Numbered from the stretch's first letter, positions 40,516 to 48,829 are shown. The stretch is DNA of 64,000 bases from Lentzea waywayandensis (GCF_900115955.1 NZ_FOYL01000011.1:124001-188000); one strand, 5' to 3'. Numbers and translations are program-made. The notes: generated by a model from the letters alone, not told the origin.

Positions 40516-41010
40516 ATGATCGATGAGTTCGCGAAGGAGTACCTGCACGGCGACTTGCGTGAGTTGCGCGAGGTGTTGGTGTGGAAGCTCGACGGGTTGG
40601 CCGAGGCGGATGTGCGGCGGCCGTTGGTGGCGTCGGGGACGAATCTGCTGGGGTTGGTGAAGCATCTGACGTTGTCGGAGTCGCGGTATTTCGGTGAGGT
40701 GTTCGGGCGGCCGTTTCCTGAGCCGATGCCTCGGTGGGACGACTTGGCGGCGCGTGGGTTGGACATGCGGGCGGCCGAGTCGGAGTCGCGTGAGGAGATC
40801 GTTGCGCGTTATCGGCGTGTGTGGGTGCATTCGGACGCGACGATCTCTGCGCTTGCGGTGGACTCCCCTGGTCATGTGCCGTGGTGGCCGCGTCCGAATG
40901 TGATGTTGTTCAACGTGCTGGTGCATGTGCTGACGGAGACCGCGCGGCATGCGGGGCATGCTGACATCTTGCGGGAGCAGCTCGACGGCGCGATCGGTGA
41001 GGGGCGTTGA
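40516..41010 (+). CDS. DinB-fold DUF664 protein, third copy
   Basis: 164 residues with the same blocks as the proteins at 15950 and 16546: ELREVLVWKLDGLAEADVRR, SGTNLLGLVKHLTLSESRYFG, VPWWPRPNVMLFNVLVHVLTETARHAGHADILREQLDG. The likely metal-site His residues are kept. It is shorter at the C-terminus. The codon usage (many GTG, TTG, GGT and CGT codons) differs from the two earlier copies, which suggests separate acquisition rather than recent local duplication. It is read in the same direction as the LLM oxidoreductase pair that follows after 15 nt, so the three may form an operon. Confidence 0.85.
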   Translation: MIDEFAKEYLHGDLRELREVLVWKLDGLAEADVRRPLVASGTNLLGLVKHLTLSESRYFGEVFGRPFPEPMPRWDDLAARGLDMRAAESESREEIVARYRRVWVHSDATISALAVDSPGHVPWWPRPNVMLFNVLVHVLTETARHAGHADILREQLDGAIGEGR

Positions 41011-41025
41011 GGCAGACTCCCCCGC

Positions 41026-41826
41026 ATGCGTTTTGCGATTTATGTGCCTTGTTATGGCGAGACCTATGGCGATCCGGCGGTGTTGTGTTCGTTGGCCGTT
41101 GAGGCCGAGGCTGCCGGGTGGGACGGGTTCTTCATGTGGGATCACCTGGTGGCGGAGCCGTTGGTGGCTGATCCGTGGGTGACGTTGGGTGCGGTGGCGG
41201 CGCGGACGTCGCGGATCGTGTTGGGGCCGATGATCACGCCTGTCCCCCGGCGTCGTCCGTGGAAGCTGGCTGTGGAGGCGTCTACTTTGCAGCGGTTGTC
41301 GGGTGGGCGGTTGGTGCTCGGGGTGGGGATGGGTGTGCCTCGGGATTACACGTCGTTCGGTGAGGTGTCGGATGCGCGGTCGCGTGCGGCGCGGTTGACC
41401 GAGGGTGTGGAGTTGGTGCAGGAGTTGCTCTCGGGTGAGCCGGTGGAGCATCGGGGTGCTGTGTTCGAGGCGTCCGGGGTGCGGTTCGCGGCGGTGGACG
41501 TGCCGGTGTGGACGTCGGGGATCTGGCCGCGGAAGGTGCCGTTCTTGGCGGCGGCGCGGGCGTCGGGGTTGTTTCCGATCATTCTGGACGGGTCTGGTGG
41601 GTTCGCGGTGGCGTCGCCCGAGCAGGCGGCGTTGATGAAGGCTGAGTTCGTGGCGGCGGGTGGGCCTGCTGACGGGGATCTGGCGATCTGGGGTGGTGGG
41701 GCGCGGCCGTCGGTGGCGCAGGTGTCGGAGTTCGCGGACGCTGGGGCGACGTGGTTGTTGCTGGATGGGTGGAAGGCGTCGCTCGGGGAGCTGCGTTCGT
41801 ACATTTCTGCTGGTCCGCCGCGTTAG
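41026..41826 (+). CDS. LLM class flavin-dependent oxidoreductase (F420/FMN type)
   Basis: A 266-residue bacterial luciferase-like TIM barrel. Recognisable elements are RFAIYVPCYGETYGDP, AEAAGWDGFFMWDHL, LGAVAARTSRIVLGPMITPVPRRRPWKLAVEASTLQRLSGGRLVLGVGMG and the nonprolyl region RDYTSFGE. In actinomycetes such proteins use FMN or F420 in reductions or monooxygenations. Start ATG 41026 is the conserved opening. It is a close tandem paralog of the next gene and lies 15 nt after the DUF664 gene. The substrate is unknown. Confidence 0.9.
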   Translation: MRFAIYVPCYGETYGDPAVLCSLAVEAEAAGWDGFFMWDHLVAEPLVADPWVTLGAVAARTSRIVLGPMITPVPRRRPWKLAVEASTLQRLSGGRLVLGVGMGVPRDYTSFGEVSDARSRAARLTEGVELVQELLSGEPVEHRGAVFEASGVRFAAVDVPVWTSGIWPRKVPFLAAARASGLFPIILDGSGGFAVASPEQAALMKAEFVAAGGPADGDLAIWGGGARPSVAQVSEFADAGATWLLLDGWKASLGELRSYISAGPPR

Positions 41827-41863
41827 AACGATCTTGTCGGGGGTGCTTGCCACACTGAGGGGC

Positions 41864-42661
41864 ATGCGTTACGCGATCTATGTGCCTTCGTTCGGTTCGT
41901 CGCTCGGTGATCCGTCGGTGCTGGTGTCGCTCGCTGTGGCCGCGGAGGAAGCCGGGTGGGACGGCTTCTTTCTGTGGGATCACGTGGTGGTGCCGGGTGA
42001 GCCCGTGGTGGCGGATGTCTGGGTGACGTTGGGGGCGGTGGCGGCGCGGACGTCGAGGCTTCGGCTGGGGCCGTTGGTGACGTCGCTGGGGCGTCGGCGG
42101 CCGTGGAAGGTGGCGTTGGAGGCGTCGACTCTGCAGCGGTTGTCCGGTGGGCGGCTGGTGCTCGGGGTGGGTGCGGGTGTGCCGCAGGACTACTCCCCCT
42201 TCGGCGAGCGTGCGTCGCGTGCTGGGGCGATGTCGGAGGGGGTGGAGTTGTTGCGGGCGTTGTTGTCGGGTGCCGAGGTCGAGCATCGGGGTGCGTTGTT
42301 CGAGGTGTCGGGTGTGCGGTTCGCGCCGGTGGAGGTGCCGATCTGGGTCGGCGGGAACTGGCCGAGGTCGGCGCCGTTCCGTGCGGCAGAGCATGCGGCG
42401 GGTGTGGTGCCGGCGACGTTCGGTCCGGACGGCTTGGTGGTGCTCTCCCCCGAGGATGCCGCTCGCTTGAAGGCGGATTTCGTGGCGTCGGGCGGGTCGG
42501 CTGAGGGGGATGTCGTGCTGTGGGGTGGCGGCGTGTTGCCGGAGGAGGTGAAGGAGTTCGAGGACGCGGGTGTGACGTGGATGCTGACCGACGGCGGCGC
42601 GCGGGAACTTGACGAGTTGCGGGCGTTCGTGGCGGCCGGTCCTGTCGGGTCAGGCGTGTAG
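41864..42661 (+). CDS. LLM class flavin-dependent oxidoreductase, tandem paralog
   Basis: 265 residues, clearly duplicated from or with the preceding gene: RYAIYVPSFGSSLGDP, AEEAGWDGFFLWDHVV, VTLGAVAARTSRLRLGPLVTSLGRRRPWKVALEASTLQRLSGGRLVLGVGAG. The two differ most in the substrate loop (about residues 105-180) and at the C-terminus, so they may act on different substrates or form a heterodimer as in two-subunit luciferase-like enzymes (inference). ATG 41864 follows GAGGGG. The 3' end overlaps the convergent TetR gene by 12 bp. Confidence 0.9.
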   Translation: MRYAIYVPSFGSSLGDPSVLVSLAVAAEEAGWDGFFLWDHVVVPGEPVVADVWVTLGAVAARTSRLRLGPLVTSLGRRRPWKVALEASTLQRLSGGRLVLGVGAGVPQDYSPFGERASRAGAMSEGVELLRALLSGAEVEHRGALFEVSGVRFAPVEVPIWVGGNWPRSAPFRAAEHAAGVVPATFGPDGLVVLSPEDAARLKADFVASGGSAEGDVVLWGGGVLPEEVKEFEDAGVTWMLTDGGARELDELRAFVAAGPVGSGV

Positions 42662-43210
42662 GCCTCGGAGCAGGGTTTCGAGGTAGCGGCGTGCGGTGGG
42701 GAGCCGGTCGGCCGGGTTCGCGCCGTGCACGTAGGTGGCGTAGGAGATGCCGCACATGAGCGGGACGAGGTCGTCGTCGCGCACGTCGGGGCGGACGGTT
42801 CCGGCGTCGCGGGCGCGGGCGAGCAGTTTGGCTCCGGTGGCGAGGATCTGCGCTTTGAGTTCGGTGGTGCGCGTCAGGACGTCTTCGGCGGTGGCGGCGA
42901 CCTTGACGAGTGCGGCGTCGGTGACCTGGCCTTCGACGAGCCTGGTGAGGTAGTCGGCGAAGGCCTGCCACGGGTCGTCGTGGGTGAGGGCTTGTTCGCC
43001 GTGGCCGGCGAGGGCTTCGAGGCAGGGCGTGGCGACGGTCTCGAGGAGCGCTTCGGTGGTCGGGAAGTGCCGGTAGACCGTGCCGACGCCCAGTCCCGCG
43101 CGGCGGGCGACGTCGTTGAGTTGCAGCGGGGTGCCTTCGTCGACGAGTTCTCTGGCGACGGTGAGGATGTGCTCCCAGTTGCGGGCGGCGTCCTTTCGCT
43201 GCGGGGTCAT
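42650..43210 (-). CDS. TetR family transcriptional regulator
   Basis: 186 residues. The HTH (residues 10-55: NWEHILTVARELVDEGTPLQ, then LNDVARRAGLGVGTVYRHFPTTEALLE) and TetR_C domain are typical of the group that regulates dehydrogenase genes. It is the second gene of an operon with the SDR gene upstream (9-nt gap), read from a promoter containing two CGGAT-N5-ATCCG sites; a third site lies between the two genes at 43225-43239. Autorepression is likely. The 3' end overlaps the LLM gene by 12 bp. Confidence 0.9.
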   Translation of the reverse strand: MTPQRKDAARNWEHILTVARELVDEGTPLQLNDVARRAGLGVGTVYRHFPTTEALLETVATPCLEALAGHGEQALTHDDPWQAFADYLTRLVEGQVTDAALVKVAATAEDVLTRTTELKAQILATGAKLLARARDAGTVRPDVRDDDLVPLMCGISYATYVHGANPADRLPTARRYLETLLRGLHA

Positions 43211-43219
43211 GCCTCCAGC

Positions 43220-44086
43220 TTAATTGGATACGCCATCCGGAACGTGGATGAGTGGTGCGTGCCTCTCGCTGAGCCTGCGCACGGCCTGTTGGACGCGTGG
43301 GTCGGTGGCCGCGCGGTTCGGTGACACGGCGGTGGCGTGCCGTCCGATCACGGTGCCCGAGGTGAGTGTCTCGTCGGTTGCCGCCATGATCGAGGGCCGG
43401 GCTGCGACGGACGCGGGCCCGGAGGTGGCCCGTTCGAAGGTGCGCCGGACCAAGGGCCACAGCAGTCGCAGGCCGGGTGACACGATCTTGGGTGTGCGCA
43501 TGGTGCCGTCGGTCATGTCGGTGGCCGCGCCGCCGGGGTCGGCGGCGAGTACCGCGACCTTCGTCTGTCGCTGGGCGAGGTCGAGGGTGTAGGCGAGGTT
43601 CGCGAGCTTGGCGCGTCCGTACCAGTGGAAGCCGTAGTAGCCGCCGGGCGGCTCGACCTCGTCGAAGATCTTCTTGGCGACCGTCACGGAACCGGAGGTC
43701 ACGTTCACGACCCGGCCGGTCAGCACCGGGAGCAGCAGTTCGGTGAGCAGGTAGGGCGAGAGGTGGTTGACGACGAACGAGGCTTCGACGCCGTCGAGTT
43801 CGGTGTGGTCGGCGAACATCGCGCCGACGTTGTTGACCAGTACGTCCAGTTCCCCTTCGGCGGCGATCCGGGTGGCGAGCGCTCGTACCTCGTCGAGTGA
43901 GGCGAGGTCGGCCTGCAGGAATCGCGCGGGCTCCCCTCCCCCGGTGTTGATCCTCTCGACGGCTCGTGTCCCGCGTTCGGCGTTGCGCCCGACAACGGTG
44001 ACGGCGAACCCCGCCCGCGTGAGCCCCAGCGCCGTCTCCAGTCCGATACCGCCGGTCCCCGCGGTGACCAGTGCCCTGCGTGTCAT
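43220..44086 (-). CDS. SDR family NAD(P)-dependent oxidoreductase
   Basis: 288 residues. The Rossmann glycine motif TAGTGGIG (residues 8-15) replaces the classic TGxxxGIG. NNVGAM is near 88, catalytic Ser in VVNVTSGSVTV (near 135) and Tyr-x3-Lys in WYGRAKLAN (near 160). The C-terminal extension is typical of retinol-dehydrogenase-like or protochlorophyllide-reductase-like SDRs. ATG 44086 has GAGGAG close upstream. It heads the SDR-TetR operon and is divergent from the CadD-like transporter. The substrate is unknown. Confidence 0.92.
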   Translation of the reverse strand: MTRRALVTAGTGGIGLETALGLTRAGFAVTVVGRNAERGTRAVERINTGGGEPARFLQADLASLDEVRALATRIAAEGELDVLVNNVGAMFADHTELDGVEASFVVNHLSPYLLTELLLPVLTGRVVNVTSGSVTVAKKIFDEVEPPGGYYGFHWYGRAKLANLAYTLDLAQRQTKVAVLAADPGGAATDMTDGTMRTPKIVSPGLRLLWPLVRRTFERATSGPASVAARPSIMAATDETLTSGTVIGRHATAVSPNRAATDPRVQQAVRRLSERHAPLIHVPDGVSN

Positions 44087-44100
44087 GACACTCCTCAATC

Positions 44101-44156
44101 CGGATAGCTGATCCGCTTAAGGTCGACGCTAGCACACATACGGATGAGCTATCCGT
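44101..44156. promoter_or_regulatory. Two CGGAT-N5-ATCCG operators in a divergent promoter
   Basis: CGGAT-agctg-ATCCG (44101-44115) and ACGGAT-gagct-ATCCGT (44140-44156) are palindromes with the same half-sites and spacer length. The second overlaps the TATCCG (44150-44155) that may be the -10 of the CadD-like gene. A related site, TGGAT-acgcc-ATCCG, lies at 43225-43239 between SDR and TetR. Probably bound by the TetR protein. Confidence 0.7.
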
Positions 44157-44162
44157 TTCGCG

Positions 44163-44732
44163 GTGGGTGAGAATGCGGCCGTGGATCTTGGGGTGATCGG
44201 CCAGGCGGCGGGCATGTTCGCGGTGACCAACGTCGACGACCTGGTGCTCCTGGCGCTGTTCTTCGCGCGGGCGAAGTCGGCCTGGCAGGTCGTGACGGCC
44301 CAGTACCTGGGCTTCACCGCCATCCTGGCGACAGCCGTGGTCGGCGCCCTGGGTGCTTCCCTGCTCCCCGGCCAGTTCCGCCCGTGGCTGGGCCTGATCC
44401 CCCTGGCCCTGGGCCTCAAAGCCGCCTGGTCCCTGTGGCGCGGCTCCGACGACGAGGACGAACCCGACGCCGCTCCCGGCATCCTGGCGATGGCCGGCGT
44501 GACCCTGGCGAACGGCGGCGACAACATCGGCGTCTACGTGCCTGTCTTCGCCGTGGCGGACTCGCTGTGGGTCTACGTCGTGGTGTTCCTGCTGCTGGTC
44601 GGCGTGTGGTGCCTGGCCGGCAGGTTCCTGGCGTCGCGTCAGGTGGTGGCGCGGGCTCTCGCGAAGTGGGGCCACATCGCCCTGCCGATCGTGCTGATCG
44701 CGATTGGTCTTTTGGTGTTGTTCTCGGGCTGA
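44163..44732 (+). CDS. CadD-like cadmium/cation resistance transporter
   Basis: 189 residues with five or six membrane spans, matching the CadD/cadmium resistance transporter family (PF03596; LysE-like fold). It has FAVTNVDDLVLLALFFARA early (conserved Asn-Asp pair), GAL...FRPWLGLIPLALGLKAAW, an acidic loop DDEDEPDA, and the second half repeat VTLANGGDNIGVYVPVFA with another Asn-Asp motif. Transport of Cd2+ or another cation or quaternary amine is predicted by family. GTG 44163 lies 7 nt after TATCCG, so it is probably leaderless; GTG 44181 is an alternative. It shares the TetR-type operators with the SDR gene. Confidence 0.85.
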   Translation: MGENAAVDLGVIGQAAGMFAVTNVDDLVLLALFFARAKSAWQVVTAQYLGFTAILATAVVGALGASLLPGQFRPWLGLIPLALGLKAAWSLWRGSDDEDEPDAAPGILAMAGVTLANGGDNIGVYVPVFAVADSLWVYVVVFLLLVGVWCLAGRFLASRQVVARALAKWGHIALPIVLIAIGLLVLFSG

Positions 44733-44761
44733 CCGTCCCGCCCGTCAGGTAGACATTTCGG

Positions 44762-47704
44762 GTGCGAAAGACCTACAGCTACAACGAGGCCGTCAAGATC
44801 CTCGGCGGCCGCGACCACCCGGTCATCGCCGCCATGGACAAGGTCCTGGGCGGCGCGCTTCTGGTCGGCTCGCTGGGGCTGTGGGAGGTGCTCGACCTCT
44901 TCGACGCCAAGCCGGACTTCATCCGCCTGAGCAACGAGCTGATCTCCAAGATCTCCGCGAAGCACCGGGGCGTGAGCCGTTACACCCGCACGCAGCAGCT
45001 GCACGCCGCGCACGCCGTCCTGGTGATGACCGCGTTCTTCGAGGCGTTCGAGGAACAGCAGGTCCGCGTGCCGCTGACCCTCGCGGACCGCGACCTGGTG
45101 GCGGAGTTCAACCCGTGGACCCGCGATCTTCCGCTGCCGTCCGCCGGCCGCCCGTACGAGGAGAATCTGTGGGGCCTGCGAGCGGTCTACCACGATCTCG
45201 GCCGCGTGTTGTCCGATGCGCTGACAGGGCTGGTGGCCTGGGACGCACTCGATGAGACCGGGCGCGATCGACTCCAGCACACGGCCAGGCTCGTTGTCCC
45301 GGCCCGGGCGCTCGAGAAGTACCAGGAACTTCTAGGACAGCTCGCCGCCGAGTATCCCGAGATCCGGTTCTGGTGCGCGATCGAGGACGGCCGGTCGGTG
45401 CGCAAGGCGCTGGTCCGGCTCGAAGACGTGCTGCGCGAGACCACCGCCGACCTGGTGCCCGAGTTGCGGCTGGCCGAGTTGGCCGGCGCCTATCGCGGCG
45501 CGCTGTCGCGGCCGTTGGTGAAAGCGGCCGAGGTGCCTGAGGGGGTGCGCATCCCGAGTTTGGCCGACGCCTACGTCGATCCGCGGTTTCAGGTGGTGAT
45601 CGGCACGGAGCAGGGTGCGTCACCCTCGCTGCTCGCGTGGTGGGACGACGTGGCGGTCCACGATGATCTCCACGCCTACCTGGTGGGTTACCTGACCTCG
45701 CCGGAGGCGTTGTCCGCCCCGCTGCTCGTCCTCGGTGATCCGGGGTCGGGCAAGTCCGTGCTGACCGAGATGCTCGCGGCCAGGCTGCCGGCTTCGGACT
45801 TCGCGGTGGTGCGGGTGGAGCTGCGCGGCACTCCGGTGGACGCCGACCTGAAGCGGCAGATCGAGCACGGTCTTCACACGCTGTTGCACGAGCCGGTGAG
45901 CTGGGCCGAGTTCTCGCGCAAGGCCGGTGGGGCGCTGCCCGTGGTGGTGCTGGACGGGTTCGACGAGCTGCTGCAGTCGACCGGCGTGAGCCAGTCGCGG
46001 TACCTGACCGTGATCGCCGAGTTCCAGCAGACGCTCATCGGGATGGGCAGGCCCGCGGTGTTCGTGGTGACCAGCCGGATCAGTGTGTGCGCCGGGCTCG
46101 AGTTACCCCCTGGCACGCATGTCGTGCGGTTGCTGCCGTTCTCCGAGGACCAGGTGCGGGGGTGGCTGGACGTGTGGAACGCGGTCAACACGCCGTTGCC
46201 CGCGCAGACCGTGCTGCAGTACCCCGATCTCGCGTCGCAACCCCTTCTGTTGCTGATGCTGGCGCTCTACGACGCGGTGGACAGTTCGTTCCAGCGTGAT
46301 CACCTGAGCATGAGCCAGGGCCAGTTGTACGAGCGGCTGCTTGCCCGGTTCGCACGACGTGAGGTGACCAAGGACGAGACCGACCGGTCGGATGCCGATC
46401 TGGACGATGACGTCGAGTTCGAGCTCGAGCGCCTGTCGGTGGTGGCGCTGGGGATGTTCAACCGCGGCGCGCAGTGGGTCGCCGAGCACCAGGTCACGTC
46501 TGATCTGGCTCAGCTGCTCGATCTCGGTTCCCCGGAGCGACGCACGGGTACCCGCACCCCTCTCTCGGCCGGCGAGACGGTGCTGGGGCGGTTCTTCTTC
46601 GTGCAGAAGACGGAGGCGGTACGAGAGGACAAGACCAAGCTCCGGACCTACGAGTTCCTGCACGCGACGTTCGGTGAGTACCTGGTGGCGCGTTTCGTCT
46701 GGGCCAGGCTGCTGGAGCTGCGCGAGGAAGATCGGGCGCGGTCCAAGCGGAAGTCCGCGGCGGACGACTCCGAGCTCTACTCGGTGCTGTCCTGTGCGGC
46801 GTTGACGACGAGCAAGCCGGTGCTGGACTTCCTGCGGGAGTTCGCGCAGACGTCCGACCGGCACGGCCTGGCGGATCTGGTGGTGCGGCTGCTCGGGGCG
46901 CGCGACGAGACGCGGAGGTCACGGGGTGGCTATGCGCCGGTGCCGTTGCCGGACTCGGTGCGAGACGCCAAGTACCTGCTGAACCTCGTCGTGCTCGTGC
47001 TGGTCCTGCGGGTGTCCTGCCACGCCGACGAGCTGGGGCTGACCCTGGACGACTGGCGGCGGCTGACGCTGTTCTGGAAGTCCCGCCTGTCAGCGGCCGA
47101 GTGGGGCAGCGTGGTGACCTGGTTCTGGGTGAAGCGCGATACCGACCGGCATTTCGCGGTGAGCCTGAGCAACCGCAGCCCGGAGAGGCCGGCGGACTGG
47201 CTGCTGATGGCGGAACCGTACGTCACCTTGGACGAGGTCAGCGTGACCTTGCGGGACGCGGTCACGCCACTGGCGTCGTCGCAGAACATCGAGGTGACCG
47301 CGGCGTTGATCGAACTGGCGGCGACACCGGTCGAGAACTGCGTTCCGGCGCTGCGGCGGCTCGCCGAGGCCGACACGGCCATGGAGCTGATCGTGATCGA
47401 GGGTGGCACCCGGCTTGGTCGCGGAGCCGACGATCTGGCGATCTTCGACCTGATGCCGGGGGCGGGGGCCGGGTGGCACGACGTCGCGTGTCTGGAGGCC
47501 TGGCTGAGGTTGTCCGAGCAGGGCTTTCGATTCGAGGACGCCCAGGCGGCCGTCTTGGAGGACTATCTCGCCAACCGTGAGCTCCAGGAGGTCTTCCAGC
47601 GCAGGCCCGATCTGGTCAAGCGGGCCAGAGCGGCGGCCGCTGAGCAGGGTTTTGAATGGCAGCCGCCAGAGTCTCCGCAATCGCCGCCAGCTCCTTCTCA
47701 CTGA
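44762..47704 (+). CDS. NACHT-domain STAND NTPase (NNH7-like N-terminus), candidate anti-phage protein
   Basis: 980 residues. The N-terminal helical domain (1-110, YSYNEAVKILGGRDHPVIAA, then LLVGSLGLWEVLDLFDAK) resembles the NACHT N-terminal helical domain 7 group. The NACHT ATPase follows: Walker A LGDPGSGKSVL near 323, Walker B VVVLDGFDELL near 394, sensor VVTSRIS, and the winged-helix signature FLHATFGEYLVARF near 633. The C-terminal 300 residues are helical, without recognisable repeats, and may sense a ligand. NACHT proteins of bacteria related to NLRs include anti-phage effectors. The start is GTG 44762, 6 nt after TAGACA. No effector nuclease or TIR domain is visible; the N-terminal helical domain could itself be the effector. 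Confidence 0.88.
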   Translation: MRKTYSYNEAVKILGGRDHPVIAAMDKVLGGALLVGSLGLWEVLDLFDAKPDFIRLSNELISKISAKHRGVSRYTRTQQLHAAHAVLVMTAFFEAFEEQQVRVPLTLADRDLVAEFNPWTRDLPLPSAGRPYEENLWGLRAVYHDLGRVLSDALTGLVAWDALDETGRDRLQHTARLVVPARALEKYQELLGQLAAEYPEIRFWCAIEDGRSVRKALVRLEDVLRETTADLVPELRLAELAGAYRGALSRPLVKAAEVPEGVRIPSLADAYVDPRFQVVIGTEQGASPSLLAWWDDVAVHDDLHAYLVGYLTSPEALSAPLLVLGDPGSGKSVLTEMLAARLPASDFAVVRVELRGTPVDADLKRQIEHGLHTLLHEPVSWAEFSRKAGGALPVVVLDGFDELLQSTGVSQSRYLTVIAEFQQTLIGMGRPAVFVVTSRISVCAGLELPPGTHVVRLLPFSEDQVRGWLDVWNAVNTPLPAQTVLQYPDLASQPLLLLMLALYDAVDSSFQRDHLSMSQGQLYERLLARFARREVTKDETDRSDADLDDDVEFELERLSVVALGMFNRGAQWVAEHQVTSDLAQLLDLGSPERRTGTRTPLSAGETVLGRFFFVQKTEAVREDKTKLRTYEFLHATFGEYLVARFVWARLLELREEDRARSKRKSAADDSELYSVLSCAALTTSKPVLDFLREFAQTSDRHGLADLVVRLLGARDETRRSRGGYAPVPLPDSVRDAKYLLNLVVLVLVLRVSCHADELGLTLDDWRRLTLFWKSRLSAAEWGSVVTWFWVKRDTDRHFAVSLSNRSPERPADWLLMAEPYVTLDEVSVTLRDAVTPLASSQNIEVTAALIELAATPVENCVPALRRLAEADTAMELIVIEGGTRLGRGADDLAIFDLMPGAGAGWHDVACLEAWLRLSEQGFRFEDAQAAVLEDYLANRELQEVFQRRPDLVKRARAAAAEQGFEWQPPESPQSPPAPSH

Positions 47705-47882
47705 GGTCGCGCTCCCCCACCCGCCGCAGCAACTCACTGCGCGAACACACCACGATCGCGCCAGGACGTCCCCCGAGATCGGCGGCGGCCACGATCTCCG
47801 TCGCCCCGTCCTGCAGGACCAGGATCGGGTCGGGCGTCTCGGTGTAGAGCAGGTGCTCGATGTCCCGTCCGGTGATGGCCAT
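47616..47882 (-). CDS. Small hypothetical protein overlapping the NACHT gene
   Basis: 88 residues (MAITGRDIEHLLYTETPDPIL..., SRSELLRRVGERDLSEKELAAIAETLAAAIQN). It is soluble, with an alpha/beta N-terminal half and a helical C-terminal half; the last helix resembles a dimerisation segment. The ATG 47882 lies 2 nt after the stop of the WYL regulator, so it is probably co-transcribed with it. The final 89 bp are antisense to the end of the NACHT gene. I recognise no family. Coding bias supports a real gene. Confidence 0.6.
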   Translation of the reverse strand: MAITGRDIEHLLYTETPDPILVLQDGATEIVAAADLGGRPGAIVVCSRSELLRRVGERDLSEKELAAIAETLAAAIQNPAQRPPLWPA

Positions 47883-47884
47883 GG

Positions 47885-48829
47885 TCAGTCTTGTACGGCG
47901 CGGGCGTAGCGGGCCGCAAGAGAGCGAACGTGTGCGACCAGCTCCGGTGGTGAGGTGACGTCGAAGTCGAAGCCGAGCATGCCGATCCACACGGCGAGCG
48001 TTTCGACGGAGTCGGAGCCGGTCACGAGGACGCACGACTCCGAATCGACCGCTTCGACGGTGCCGATGGCGGCGTTGATGCGGGCGGCGACGGCGTCGGC
48101 CGGGGCGTGGACGAGGACGCGGGCCTGGAAGCGCCAGGCGGCTTGGGTGACGCGGGAGGCGACGTAGGTGGTGGCGTCGAGGTCTCGTGGGGTGAAGCGC
48201 GGGCCGAAAGGGGGTTGGGGTGGGGTGATGCGGTCGACGCGGAAGCTGCGCCAGTCCTGTTTGTCGGCGTCCCAGGCCACGAGGTACCAGCGGCGGCCCC
48301 AGTTGACCAGGCGGTGGGGTTCCACGCGGCGGCGGGTGGGGGTGCCGTCGTGGGCGTTGTAGTCGAAGCGGAGGGTGTCGCTGTCGCGGCAGGCGGCGGC
48401 CAGGACCGTCAGCAGTTCCGGGTCCAGGGCGGGGGCCGGTGAGTCGCGGGGAACGGATTCGATCTGTTCCAGGGCGGAGACGCGGTGGCGCAGGCGCGAG
48501 GGCAGGACCTGTTCCAGCTTGAGCAACGCGCGCAGGGAGACCTCTTCCAGGCCCGTGACGGCGTTGGTGCGCAGGGCGGCCGCTACGGCCACGGCCTCGT
48601 TGTCGTCGAGCAGCAGGGGCGGGAGTTCGGCGCCGGCGCCGAGGCGGTAGCCGCCGAACGAACCCGTGGTGGCGTTGACCGGGTAGCCGAGCTCGCGCAG
48701 GCGGTCGACGTCGCGGCGGACGGTGCGGGGGCTGATCCGCAGCTCGTCGGCCAGTTCGCTGCCCTGCCAGTCGCGGCGTGACTGCAACAGGGCCAGCAGG
48801 CGCAGCAAGCGCGCCGAGGTTTCCAACAT
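47885..48829 (-). CDS. WYL-domain transcriptional regulator (HTH_11)
   Basis: 314 residues, paralogous to the regulator at 18332. The HTH is LETSARLLRLLALLQS and LADELRISPRTVRRDVDRLRELGYPV. The GGYRLGAGAELPPLLLDDNEA hinge is nearly shared. The WYL domain is DTLRFDYNAHDG and WGRRWYLVAWDADKQDWRSFRVDR, followed by a WCX-type end. ATG 48829 lies 8 nt after TAAAGT on the reverse strand, so it is probably leaderless. It is divergent from an epoxide hydrolase, exactly as in the first module, and followed by the 88-residue gene. Confidence 0.92.
   Translation of the reverse strand: MLETSARLLRLLALLQSRRDWQGSELADELRISPRTVRRDVDRLRELGYPVNATTGSFGGYRLGAGAELPPLLLDDNEAVAVAAALRTNAVTGLEEVSLRALLKLEQVLPSRLRHRVSALEQIESVPRDSPAPALDPELLTVLAAACRDSDTLRFDYNAHDGTPTRRRVEPHRLVNWGRRWYLVAWDADKQDWRSFRVDRITPPQPPFGPRFTPRDLDATTYVASRVTQAAWRFQARVLVHAPADAVAARINAAIGTVEAVDSESCVLVTGSDSVETLAVWIGMLGFDFDVTSPPELVAHVRSLAARYARAVQD

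Noticed and set aside
41823..44675. Minus-strand frame of about 950 codons across LLM, TetR, SDR and CadD-like genes
   Set aside because: It runs through four supported genes in other frames and reads as Pro/Arg/Thr-rich low complexity.
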